DNA of 64,000 bases from positions 473,346 to 537,345 of the forward strand of contig CADCCZ010000001.1 in NCBI GenBank assembly GCA_902800045.1. Reading direction: 5' to 3'. This document shows, piece by piece, positions 8,975-16,209 of this stretch. The notes under the pieces are model-generated. The model was given only the letters and a program-made list of their open reading frames with translations. It made no database searches and was not told where the DNA came from. The translations under genes and the position numbers were made by a program. Numbering within the stretch: position 1 is the first letter of the stretch; each line of letters starts with the position of its first letter. Source of the DNA: an uncultured Bacteroidia bacterium (GTDB lineage: Bacteria > Bacteroidota > Bacteroidia > Bacteroidales > ML635J-15).

Positions 8975-9164
8975 GGTACAGTATGTTTTCTAATTCAGAT
9001 ATGTATTCGTCTATTTCGCAGGTGTCGATACCAGAGACAACCAGTCTGTCGCGTTCCAGAGTTGCTTTTATGAGTTCCATATCCACATCGTCAATGTCAA
9101 CGGTCATGCCGGTTGCTATTCGCTTGTACATTTCAAGAATGTATCTTGTCTGTGTCAGGTTCAT
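8949..9164 (-). CDS. Small hypothetical protein in repressor operon
   Basis: 71 residues, acidic and mainly helical (MNLTQTRYILEMYKRIATGM...). I recognise no family. It lies 2 bases downstream of the repressor gene and overlaps the next gene by 26 bases, so it is coupled to them and probably expressed in the lysogen. Confidence 0.6.
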   Translation of the reverse strand: MNLTQTRYILEMYKRIATGMTVDIDDVDMELIKATLERDRLVVSGIDTCEIDEYISELENILYHDNQPVRN

Positions 9165-9166
9165 GG

Positions 9167-9601
9167 CTAATCAAGTTTAGTTACCAGTTTTTCAAGAAGC
9201 ATTCCGATTTGCTTTCTCATTTCCTTGTTTTCCTCAATAAGTTTATCCTGCTGCTTTATGAGCTGGTCGATAAGCAGGTTCTTCTGGTCGAGTTCCTTAT
9301 ACATCGAATATTCAATCTCGGAATTTTGAGAGCTTTCTGCTGGAACCATCTTGTCCTGCTCCTTTGTGTCGGGTTCGACCTTTACGAATTTCTTTAGCAT
9401 AGGCTGATGGCCGTACAACAGGAAGTCAAGGCTTATCTCTGGCAGTTTCTTCAACAGAATCTCCATATCGAAGGTATCACGCATAAACCACTTGTTCAAA
9501 GTTTGCGGAGAAATGTCCAGGAACTTCGCCAACTGGCTTTGTTTCCTGAATCCCTTGTAGGTCATAATCTCGCTTAAAATCCTCTTTTTCAATCCGTTCA
9601 T
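9167..9601 (-). CDS. CI-like prophage repressor
   Basis: 144 residues. The N-terminal helix-turn-helix (about 1-65) reads GFRKQSQLAKFLDISPQTLNKWFMRDTFD and then KLPEISLDFLLYGH, the pattern of the bacteriophage CI-repressor HTH family. The C-terminus (about 95-140) is a heptad-like coiled coil (LDQKNLLIDQLIKQQDKL) that probably gives dimers. There is no peptidase domain, so release from repression is unlikely to be by RecA-triggered self-cleavage; an antirepressor (18659) may do this instead. It is first in a leftward operon with int and faces a Cro-like gene across a 28-bp near-palindrome. Confidence 0.8.
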   Translation of the reverse strand: MNGLKKRILSEIMTYKGFRKQSQLAKFLDISPQTLNKWFMRDTFDMEILLKKLPEISLDFLLYGHQPMLKKFVKVEPDTKEQDKMVPAESSQNSEIEYSMYKELDQKNLLIDQLIKQQDKLIEENKEMRKQIGMLLEKLVTKLD

Positions 9602-9630
9602 ATTTCTTTGTAAAAAAATGTCTATAAAAT

Positions 9631-9661
9631 TTTGTCAATAATAAAAAAATGTATAGTTTTG
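9631..9661 (+). promoter_or_regulatory. Early rightward promoter
   Basis: TTTG at 9631-9634, a 19-base spacer and TAGTTTTG at 9654-9661, which fits the Bacteroidota -33/-7 consensus. It drives the Cro-like and LuxR-like genes. Preceded by AAAT, as in the other early promoters here. Confidence 0.7.
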
Positions 9662-9666
9662 CACCA

Positions 9667-9694
9667 TTATTAATAATAATATTATTGTTAATAA
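9667..9694. promoter_or_regulatory. Putative operator between divergent promoters
   Basis: A 28-bp near-perfect palindrome (arms TTATTAA and TTAATAA, with AATAAT/ATTATT inside) and only one unpaired position per arm. It spans the expected start sites of both divergent promoters, so a bound dimer would block both. It is the best candidate site for the CI-like or Cro-like protein. Confidence 0.55.
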
Positions 9695-9699
9695 CAATG

Positions 9700-9730
9700 C
9701 AAATGTAACTCGTTTCATTGGATTGGCAAT
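9700..9730 (-). promoter_or_regulatory. Leftward repressor promoter
   Basis: On the reverse strand ATTG (complement of 9727-9730), a 19-base spacer and TACATTTG (complement of 9700-9707). It should drive the repressor-integrase operon. Confidence 0.6.
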
Positions 9731-9755
9731 ATTTGTTTAATTAAATTTTTGAAAA

Positions 9756-9983
9756 ATGAAGCAGACGCACCAAAATTTCAAGGACTTTTTGAACGGTCTT
9801 GGTTATCCGAAAGTACGGTTCTGGAGAGAGAACCTAAAGGATGGCAACAAGGGAATAGCGATAGGTTATTCCACATTTACGCTATGGAGCAAATTCGACT
9901 GCAAGCCTAACGAAAGCAATCTTAACGCACTTGCTGAAATAACTGGCATACCAGCAGACGAGTTGTTTTTGGAACACAAATAG
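9756..9983 (+). CDS. Cro-like small regulator
   Basis: 75 residues. The N-terminus is basic and the C-terminus NESNLNALAEITGIPADELFLEHK has the end of an XRE-type HTH fold (choose-number-of-helices pattern LNALAEITGIPADELF). Position opposite the repressor, immediately after the rightward promoter, is that of a Cro protein. The N-terminal helix-turn-helix itself is degenerate, so the DNA-binding role is inferred from position and C-terminal pattern. Confidence 0.55.
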   Translation: MKQTHQNFKDFLNGLGYPKVRFWRENLKDGNKGIAIGYSTFTLWSKFDCKPNESNLNALAEITGIPADELFLEHK

Positions 9984-9993
9984 GTATATAGTT

Positions 9994-10539
9994 ATGAGAA
10001 TTGCAGGAGTAGAATTTTACAGGTATAACAGCGAAGTCTGGTACAGGTATTCTGGCAAGCACGAAATGCTTACCGAGAATAGTGACGAGATAATAGACTA
10101 CATGATGAACTTCCTTGTAAACAGATGTACGGAAGCCTACAATGCCCTGTGCAAGATATATGTCAAGGTTGAGAACATCAGGCTGAAACGGTTCTGGATT
10201 GTATCTAGGTTTGTCCGTTGCAACTTCGGGATTATAGACCAGAAACTTGACATTGACAATGACGAAAGTGTAAACTTCGAGTTTGTACAATGCCCATTGC
10301 GAGGTGAATGCAAGTACGAGAATGTAGTGTGCAATCCCACCTTTAACTCAAAGGTTAGCGAAACGGAGAAGCAGGTACTTAAACTTGTGTTTGAAGGATA
10401 TAGCATTGATGAAATATCTGACAGGCTGTGCAGATCGCCATACACAATACGCAACCACATAAGCAACAGCTATGTAAAACTTGGTGTCCACAGCAAGGCG
10501 GAGTTTATGGACTATGCCCACAAGAACAAGATGTTCTAA
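9994..10539 (+). CDS. LuxR-type HTH transcription regulator
   Basis: 181 residues. The last 60 (about 118-178) form a LuxR/GerE helix-turn-helix: VSETEKQVLKLVFEGYSIDEI, then SPYTIRNHISNSYVKLGVHSK. The N-terminal part is not a response-regulator receiver and I do not recognise a ligand-binding domain. It lies 10 bases after the Cro-like gene. It is a candidate for the switch from early to later transcription. Confidence 0.75.
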   Translation: MRIAGVEFYRYNSEVWYRYSGKHEMLTENSDEIIDYMMNFLVNRCTEAYNALCKIYVKVENIRLKRFWIVSRFVRCNFGIIDQKLDIDNDESVNFEFVQCPLRGECKYENVVCNPTFNSKVSETEKQVLKLVFEGYSIDEISDRLCRSPYTIRNHISNSYVKLGVHSKAEFMDYAHKNKMF

Positions 10540-10577
10540 TTTTTTTTTGAAAATATGATAAAAATATTTTGATAAAA

Positions 10578-10609
10578 TTTGGCTATTTGTAAAAAATTGT
10601 ATATTTTTA
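10578..10609 (+). promoter_or_regulatory. Early promoter upstream of DUF3853 gene
   Basis: TTTG at 10578-10581 within AAATTTGGCTAT, a 20-base spacer and TATTTTTA at 10602-10609. It shares the AAATTTGGCTAT block with the promoter at 30102. Confidence 0.55.
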
Positions 10610-10634
10610 CATCAATTATTAAAACAACATCAAA

Positions 10635-10940
10635 ATGCAGATGAGTGAAGATACAAGAATAATAGACCTGAATGTTGGCGAGTTACAGCAACTGATTGCC
10701 AGCGAACTGGCAAAGATTCAGGTTCAGACCAATCAGGTGTCGCAGGATAGCGGTTGGTGCAGGGGACTGCAGGAGTTTGCAGATTTTCTGGGATGTTCTC
10801 TCGGAACAGCCAACAAGATAAAGTCAAGCGGTAAGATTGACGATGCAGTTTGTCAGTATGGAAGAATGATAATGATAAACAAGTCGAGGGCGCTTGAGTT
10901 GATTAAAATGAGTAATGTTTTAAAAAAGATAAAGAAATGA
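10635..10940 (+). CDS. DUF3853 family protein (HTH-like, phage)
   Basis: 101 residues. The core GLQEFADFLGCSLGTANKIKSSGKIDDAVCQYGRMIMIN is the DUF3853 signature, a small HTH-like family common in Bacteroidota mobile elements that resembles excisionases. A second Met four residues in (10641) is an alternative start. Its stop overlaps the next start (ATGA). Role in excision or regulation is inferred. Confidence 0.75.
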   Translation: MQMSEDTRIIDLNVGELQQLIASELAKIQVQTNQVSQDSGWCRGLQEFADFLGCSLGTANKIKSSGKIDDAVCQYGRMIMINKSRALELIKMSNVLKKIKK

Positions 10941-11104
10941 GAAAGCTGTTTTGTTATTTCACCGCCTTGCTGTTTAGCATATTGGCAATATGTTCGCTCA
11001 CAGGAGCAATCTTTTACGATGCTTTGCACCAGTTATGGCTGCTTGTTCCTGAACTGATATTCGCAGTTATGTATTTTGTTGAAGCGAAGAAAGAAGAAGC
11101 ATGA
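10937..11104 (+). CDS. Small two-helix membrane protein (55 aa)
   Basis: Reads MRKLFCYFTALLFSILAICS... to ...FVEAKKEEA. Two hydrophobic helices (about 5-25 and 33-48) with a charged lysine/glutamate tail. It overlaps the DUF3853 stop as ATGA, so it is translationally coupled. No family recognised. Confidence 0.65.
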   Translation: MRKLFCYFTALLFSILAICSLTGAIFYDALHQLWLLVPELIFAVMYFVEAKKEEA

Positions 11105-11143
11105 TACTTTATTCTATACATAAGTTAATTTTCAGTGGTTTCC

Positions 11144-11180
11144 AACCTCGTCCTGTCGTGATGATAGTGCGAGGTTTTAT
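11144..11180 (+). terminator. Possible terminator of the early regulator operon
   Basis: Seven-base stem AACCTCG (11144-11150) / CGAGGTT (11170-11176) with a 19-base loop and a short TTTTAT tail. The long loop makes it a weak candidate. Confidence 0.35.
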
Positions 11181-11183
11181 CTC

Positions 11184-11257
11184 GGCCAGTACTCTCCTAG
11201 TGGGTAGGGGAAGCATAAAAGCCTCGGGGGTGCAGGGTTCGATTCCTTGTCTGGCCA
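11184..11257 (+). tRNA. tRNA-like element with an aberrant anticodon arm
   Basis: The ends pair as an acceptor stem (GGCCAG/CTGGCC), there is a D-arm with an AGTGGGTAG loop, and a textbook T-arm CAGGG-TTCGATT-CCTTG. The whole has normal tRNA length. The anticodon arm, however, pairs only as GAAGC/GCCTC with an A-C mismatch and a 6-base loop ATAAAA, so no isotype can be given. It could be a decayed phage tRNA or a tRNA mimic. It lies between the early regulators and the recombination operon in a gap of about 180 bases with no gene. Confidence 0.42.
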
Positions 11258-11282
11258 CAGTGAATTTTAAAGTAAAGTAAAG

Positions 11283-13271
11283 ATGAAGATTAAAAAGATT
11301 TTGATTGAAAACTTCAAGGGAATAAAGAGCCTTGAAGCAGACTTCGGGGATGCAGTATGTATCTCGGGTCGCAACGGAAGCGGAAAGTCGTCAGTAATGG
11401 ATGCCTACTTCTGGTGCCTGTTCAATAAGAACGGACAAGGAAGCCAGTTCGTAGCATATCCGCTTGACAAGAACAACGAGCCGATACATAAGGTTCAGAC
11501 CAGTGTCGAGTTGATACTTGACAACAATGGCGTTGATGTATCGGTAAAGAGAACGCAGTCGGAGGACTGGTCGAAGCCAACAGGAAAGACTGTTGAGAAA
11601 CTGAAAGGCTACAAGCAGGAAAGGTTCATTGACGGTGTTCCTTTGGGAGTTCAGGAGTTTGGCAACAGACTGAACGAAATGCTCAATACTGACGATTGGT
11701 TTATGTTATCCTCTATCTCGGCATTTATGTCGATGAAGATGGAAGACAGGCGCAGACGATTGATGAAGCTTGTTCTGGAAGTAAGTGACGAAGACTTGGC
11801 AAAAGATTTTCCAATGCTGCTTGCAGAACTAAGAAAGGGCAAGACCATTGAGGACATTGCAGTAACGGCAAAGATGAGCAAGAAGAAGGCTGATAATGAC
11901 CTTCTATTAATGCCAGCCAGAATGGATCAGAACGAGAAACTGAAAGTAGCATACGACTTCAATGCCCTTGAAGCGGAAGCCAATACCATAGACACAGAAA
12001 TATCTGCACTCCGCCACGAGATAGAAAGTTCATCGGTTGACCGTGACCTTGAAAAGTCGGAAGAATTGAGAAAGAAACTCTCGGCTATTGCAAAGGAAAT
12101 GTGCAATCTGGAAGACAAGGTTCGTAGCGAGGTTAACAGGGCAATATCGGAAATCAACACGAAGAAGTCAAATGCTGAAATCAGTTACAAGACATCACAA
12201 GGAAAGATTACTTCCTTGGAGAACCTTGAAAAGCAGTACTACTCGGAGATTCACGGTGACGGTGGTCTGGAAAACAAGTTGAACTCTCTCCGTACAGAAT
12301 GGAAGGAGTGCAACAGCAGGGACACGGAACAGGAAGTCTCTCGATGGGCAAAGGAACACGCAGACGATGTTACAACTGTTTGTCCTACCTGTGGACAGGC
12401 TCTGCCGGTTGAAATGGTGGAGAACAGCAGAAACATTGCGGTGGAAGGATATAGGAACAAGATTAATGGAGATAAGGTATCTACACTTCGCTCGATAGAA
12501 TCGGAAGCAAAATCGGTAAAGGCGAAGATTGAAGAACACGAAAGAATGTTGGTAAGCAATGCCGAACTCATAAAGCAGGAACGCGAGAAACTTGAATCCT
12601 ATGGAACTACGATAAAGGAGTGTGACGAAAGACTTTCCAAGTGCGAGACATACGAATCGGCAATATCGAAGAATGAGGAATACAAGTCCTTGTCGGAAAA
12701 GCAGGAAGAGTTGAAACAGCAAGTTAATTCTATCGGTCAGAACGATGAAATTAAGAATGAAAACGAATCGCGCAAGGCTCGTGTAAAGGAACTTGAAGGA
12801 AAATTGAAGGAAGTTCGCGACAAGCTTGCACAGAAGCAGGCAAACGAAAGGTGCGACAAGCAGAGACTTGAACTCGAAAAGGAAAACAAAGACCTGTTAC
12901 AGGCGGTTGCAGACTGCGAGAAGATGCTGAATGATATTATGCTATTCAAGAAAGCCAAGATGATAATGCTTGAGAATAGAGTAAACAGCCTGTTCAAGAT
13001 AGTAAGGTTCAAGATGTACGAACAGAATCTCACAAACGATGGAGAAAAGGAAATATGCCAGCCGATAGTTGACGGTGTCCCATACGAACTTTTAAATACG
13101 GCATCGAGAGTAAATGCTGGTGTTGACATCATCAACGGTATCAGCGAAGCACTTGGTGTTCAAGTTCCTATATTCGTTGACAACAAGGAAAGCGTATCGG
13201 TGCTGATCGGAACCAGACAGCAGACGATAACACTTGAAGTTGACAAGAACAGCGATTTAAGAATAATGTAA
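11283..13271 (+). CDS. SbcC/RecF-like SMC-type ATPase
   Basis: 662 residues. Walker A GRNGSGKS at 29-36, a long coiled coil broken near residue 367-370 by a CPTC zinc-hook motif (followed by GQ), and a C-terminal ATPase half. This is the Rad50/SbcC layout with arms shorter than in SbcC. Such proteins act at DNA ends in recombination and replication. It leads an operon with RecT, an MBL-fold hydrolase and an SSB-like protein. The usual SbcD partner is absent, and the MBL-fold protein may supply the nuclease instead (inference). Confidence 0.85.
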   Translation: MKIKKILIENFKGIKSLEADFGDAVCISGRNGSGKSSVMDAYFWCLFNKNGQGSQFVAYPLDKNNEPIHKVQTSVELILDNNGVDVSVKRTQSEDWSKPTGKTVEKLKGYKQERFIDGVPLGVQEFGNRLNEMLNTDDWFMLSSISAFMSMKMEDRRRRLMKLVLEVSDEDLAKDFPMLLAELRKGKTIEDIAVTAKMSKKKADNDLLLMPARMDQNEKLKVAYDFNALEAEANTIDTEISALRHEIESSSVDRDLEKSEELRKKLSAIAKEMCNLEDKVRSEVNRAISEINTKKSNAEISYKTSQGKITSLENLEKQYYSEIHGDGGLENKLNSLRTEWKECNSRDTEQEVSRWAKEHADDVTTVCPTCGQALPVEMVENSRNIAVEGYRNKINGDKVSTLRSIESEAKSVKAKIEEHERMLVSNAELIKQEREKLESYGTTIKECDERLSKCETYESAISKNEEYKSLSEKQEELKQQVNSIGQNDEIKNENESRKARVKELEGKLKEVRDKLAQKQANERCDKQRLELEKENKDLLQAVADCEKMLNDIMLFKKAKMIMLENRVNSLFKIVRFKMYEQNLTNDGEKEICQPIVDGVPYELLNTASRVNAGVDIINGISEALGVQVPIFVDNKESVSVLIGTRQQTITLEVDKNSDLRIM

Positions 13272-13296
13272 TGTTTAATTTTAAAGATATAAGAAA

Positions 13297-14049
13297 ATGG
13301 CAACAGAAACAACGACGACAGCAGCAGTGGCTGCAACACAGAAAGACGGAAACGGAGTTAGTTACATCGCTAATGGCGAGGAAATTAAACTCAGCAAGCA
13401 GATAGTAAGGAACTATCTCACGAAGGGCAACGACAAGGTATCTGACACGGACATTGTTCAGTTTATGGCAGTGTGCAAGTACCAGCAGTTGAATCCATTC
13501 CTGAACGAAGCGTACTTGGTTAAGTTTGCAGGAAGTCCAGCACAGATAATCACTAGCAAGGAAGCCTATTTCAAGAGAGCCGAAGCAGATGAGAATTATG
13601 ACGGCTATCAGGCAGGTATCATAGTGACAGACAAGGACGGCAATATGGTTGAGAGGGAAGGAAACTTCTGCCTTGCTACTGAAAAACTTGTAGGCGGATG
13701 GGCTGTAGTTTACAGAAAGGACAGGAAGTACCCAGCAGTATCGAGGGTTAATATCGAGGAGTACAACAAGGGTACTGCTACTTGGAAAAGTATGCCAAAG
13801 ACAATGATTGCGAAGATAGCCAAGGTACAGGCGTTGAGAGAGGCGTTCCCTACCAAGTTGGGTGCGCTCTATGTGTCGGAGGAAGTGCAGGAACGAGAAG
13901 TTGAAGATGTTCCATTTGAGGAAGTAAAGGAGAAGACGGCAAACAGCGTTCAGTTCCCAGTCCAGGACCAGGAGCCTAAACCAGAGCCAAAGCCAGCTCC
14001 ATCGGTAGAACCAACTGCAGAAAAGGAAAAGGAGGAAGTGCCCTTTTAA
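13297..14049 (+). CDS. RecT/Bet-family single-strand annealing recombinase
   Basis: 250 residues. The core (about 25-190) has the Bet/RecT pattern: DTDIVQFMAVCKYQQLNPF, EAYLVKF, AQIITSKEAYFKRAEA and a conserved end KTMIAKIAKVQALREAFP. It anneals single strands during phage recombination. The tail is proline- and glutamate-rich (EPKPEPKPAPS) and ends KEEVPF, very like the acidic C-terminal tip of bacterial SSB. This tip may recruit SSB-binding partners, which is not usual for RecT. Confidence 0.9.
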   Translation: MATETTTTAAVAATQKDGNGVSYIANGEEIKLSKQIVRNYLTKGNDKVSDTDIVQFMAVCKYQQLNPFLNEAYLVKFAGSPAQIITSKEAYFKRAEADENYDGYQAGIIVTDKDGNMVEREGNFCLATEKLVGGWAVVYRKDRKYPAVSRVNIEEYNKGTATWKSMPKTMIAKIAKVQALREAFPTKLGALYVSEEVQEREVEDVPFEEVKEKTANSVQFPVQDQEPKPEPKPAPSVEPTAEKEKEEVPF

Positions 14050-14109
14050 TTATTCATCTATACAGACCGGAGGCGGGATTAGTCCTGCCTCCATTAAAGC
14101 AAACTAGCA

Positions 14110-14844
14110 ATGAGACTGACAGTATTGGGAAGCGGAAGCAGTGGTAACGGATATGTGCTACAGAATGATAGTGAAGCACTGGTAATTGAGTGCGGTATGC
14201 CAGTTATGGCAATGAAGAATGCGCTTGGTTTCAACATAAGGAAATTGCGAGGAAGCATAGTTTCTCACGGACACGGCGACCACGCAAAATATATATCGAA
14301 GTACTCTGTGTTTGCACCTGTGTACATGTCGGAGGGAACGGCAGAAGAAACGAGGAATAACGGCAAACACGGAATCGTAAGGATGAAGCCGTTGGAGACG
14401 GTAAGGATAGGCGGTTTCTATGTTATTCCCTTTGATGTTCATCACGACAGCAAAGAGCCGTTCGGCTTTCTGATACGGCACGACGAGATTGGCAATCTTC
14501 TGTTTGCCACCGACACCGCTTTTTTGAAGTACACATTTCCAAAGTTGACCAACATAATGATTGAAGCCAATTTTGACGATGGAATACTTGATGGAAATGT
14601 AAAGTCTGGCAAAGTTCATCCAGTCTTGTCGAAACGCATTCGGCAGAGCCATTTCTCGCTAAAGACCTGCATCGAGGCACTTGAAGCCAACGACCTGTCG
14701 GCTGTAAACAATATAGTGCTGTTGCATCTTAGTGACGACAATGCAGACGAAAATATGTTCCGCAAGGCAGTCGAGTCTCATACTGGCAGAAAGGTCTGTG
14801 TGGCGAAGAAGGGAGTTGAAATAGAGATTAACAAGGAATTGTAG
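14110..14844 (+). CDS. MBL-fold hydrolase (YycJ/WalJ-like), probable phage nuclease
   Basis: 244 residues beginning MRLTVLGSGSSGNGYVL, the usual first strand of this family, then the metal motif SHGHGDH at about 55-60, further histidines at PFDVHHDS (about 113) and LLFATDT, and HLS near 200. The fold binds two zinc ions. YycJ-like proteins act as 5'-3' exonucleases on DNA; beside recT this one is a reasonable replacement for the lambda-type exonuclease. The enzyme activity is inferred from family and context. Confidence 0.8.
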   Translation: MRLTVLGSGSSGNGYVLQNDSEALVIECGMPVMAMKNALGFNIRKLRGSIVSHGHGDHAKYISKYSVFAPVYMSEGTAEETRNNGKHGIVRMKPLETVRIGGFYVIPFDVHHDSKEPFGFLIRHDEIGNLLFATDTAFLKYTFPKLTNIMIEANFDDGILDGNVKSGKVHPVLSKRIRQSHFSLKTCIEALEANDLSAVNNIVLLHLSDDNADENMFRKAVESHTGRKVCVAKKGVEIEINKEL

Positions 14845-14864
14845 AATTTTAAAAAGTAATAGAA

Positions 14865-15161
14865 ATGGAACTTTTATCATTATGCTTGTCGGACATAGAC
14901 AAGACGAAAATCAAGAAGGGAAGCAACGGAAAGATGTATCTGAACATTGTTGTAAGAGAAAGGAAAGAACCTGACAAGTTCGGGAACTCATTAACGGTAT
15001 GGGTACAGCAGTCCAAGGAGGAACGCGAGGCAAAGGCTGACAAGAACTATATTGGCGCAGGAAAGGTGCTTGAGTTCAAGTCCGAAGCACCCAATACACC
15101 AGAAGCGGTTGAGGAACTTCCAGAAATGGATGCAGACGATATGGGTGATTTACCATTCTAA
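14865..15161 (+). CDS. SSB-like protein with acidic C-terminal tip
   Basis: 98 residues. An N-terminal strand-rich part (LSDIDKTKIKKGSNGKMYLNIVVRE) looks like the end of an OB fold. The tail is acidic and ends DDMGDLPF, which closely follows the SSB tip DDDIPF. It is short for SSB but lies within the recombination operon. I infer ssDNA binding. Confidence 0.6.
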   Translation: MELLSLCLSDIDKTKIKKGSNGKMYLNIVVRERKEPDKFGNSLTVWVQQSKEEREAKADKNYIGAGKVLEFKSEAPNTPEAVEELPEMDADDMGDLPF

Positions 15162-15163
15162 CT

Positions 15164-15550
15164 ATGAAGGAAGTTATTGACAGACTGGATAAGGAGTGCT
15201 ACAAGCTGCAGGAGTTCCTTTCGATAACGACAAGCAACGAGCCGGAGGAACTGGTAGTCAGATTGTCTGAACTTAATGTGTGGCTTGCAAGGTCGGCAAT
15301 AATGCTTGCAGAAGCGAAGCAGGTGCAGGACATCTGTACATATAGGGCATATCGCGAATATATTGACGGTGCCGTGCAGCTTCCTGCAAGCGCATTAAAG
15401 AAGTATGTGGAATCGCAACTGTATGAGGTTAACTACCTAGTAAACAGGTTGGACAGACTGAATGCTGCCTGTGTCCACATTGGAGACAATATCAGGACGC
15501 AGATTTCCTTTGCAAAGGAGGAGTTGAAACTTACAAGGAGCGGATATTAG
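15164..15550 (+). CDS. Hypothetical helical protein (128 aa)
   Basis: Begins 2 bases after the SSB-like gene, so is coupled to it. Entirely helical by pattern (LDKECYKLQEFLSI, LSELNVWLARSAIMLAEAKQ) with no metal or catalytic motif visible. Probably a recombination or replication accessory factor by position only. Confidence 0.6.
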   Translation: MKEVIDRLDKECYKLQEFLSITTSNEPEELVVRLSELNVWLARSAIMLAEAKQVQDICTYRAYREYIDGAVQLPASALKKYVESQLYEVNYLVNRLDRLNAACVHIGDNIRTQISFAKEELKLTRSGY

Positions 15551-15593
15551 TCGTGATTTATAAACAAATGTTTAATCGAAAAAGTAGTAGTAT

Positions 15594-15779
15594 ATGGATG
15601 AAATGATGAATGTAAAGGAAGTTGCCAAGTATCTGGGAGTATCGAATGCAATGGTTTACGCAGAGATAAGGTCTGGAAGGCTGTCGTATTACCGTCCCAA
15701 TCCAAGTGGTAAGATCTGGATTTCAAAGGAAGATTTAGACGCATATATGAAGCGTGGCAGAGTTGAAGCACACAAATAA
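15594..15779 (+). CDS. MerR/excisionase-type HTH protein
   Basis: 61 residues: MNVKEVAKYLGVSNAMVYAE, then GRLSYYRPNPSGKIWISKEDLDAYMKR. This is the HTH_17 excisionase fold. It may be the recombination directionality factor, although it lies 6 kb from int. DUF3853 at 10635 is a rival candidate. Confidence 0.75.
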   Translation: MDEMMNVKEVAKYLGVSNAMVYAEIRSGRLSYYRPNPSGKIWISKEDLDAYMKRGRVEAHK

Positions 15780-15785
15780 TAAGCG

Positions 15786-16001
15786 ATGAAAAAATGGGCA
15801 GAAAATAGGGCTCCTTCTGTGCGCCAAATCCTTACTAGCGATGAGTTCTTCAACATAGAAGTAAAGCCGCTATGTGAAATTGGTGGAGATACCATAGTTC
15901 GTATCAAAGCGAAGAAGAAAGGTAGCAAAGGTACTGTAACAACAGAATGTACAGAGAAGTATTACAATCTTTTATTAAGCACGATAAAAAAATGTTTATA
16001 A
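15786..16001 (+). CDS. Hypothetical protein (71 aa)
   Basis: Small basic protein (MKKWAENRAPSVRQILTSDEFF...), 6 bases after the excisionase-like gene. The middle has alternating strands (VRIKAKKKGSKGTVTTE). No family recognised. Confidence 0.5.
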   Translation: MKKWAENRAPSVRQILTSDEFFNIEVKPLCEIGGDTIVRIKAKKKGSKGTVTTECTEKYYNLLLSTIKKCL

Positions 16002-16003
16002 AT

Positions 16004-16034
16004 TTTGCTATTTATAAAAAAATGTCTATCTTTG
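16004..16034 (+). promoter_or_regulatory. Early promoter of the replication operon
   Basis: TTTG at 16004-16007 within AAATTTTGCTAT, a 19-base spacer and TATCTTTG at 16027-16034. Transcription should start near 16041, upstream of a terminator hairpin. Confidence 0.7.
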
Positions 16035-16122
16035 CCACATCATTAATGAACATAAATCGGTTGCCGACGATGAAGAATACAGTTGATTACTCATTAAGCA
16101 AACATAAATTTCAAATTCCTTT

Positions 16123-16164
16123 GACCTGTGGCCGGCGGCAAACGGCTGCGGGTCGCTTTTTTTT
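16123..16164 (+). terminator. Leader attenuator before the replication gene
   Basis: Twelve-pair stem GACCTGTGGCCG/CGGCTGCGGGTC (three G-T pairs), 8-base loop, then eight T residues at 16157-16164. It lies between the promoter at 16004 and the ATG at 16210, so most transcripts should stop here unless antitermination occurs. Confidence 0.7.
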
Positions 16165-16209
16165 AATTGGCGTGACTATGCCATAGAATAGTTGAAAAAA
16201 TTATAAGCT

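Noticed and set aside
15947..16186. 79-aa frame spanning the promoter and attenuator at 16004-16164
   Set aside because: It reads through a promoter and a terminator hairpin and has no recognisable content.
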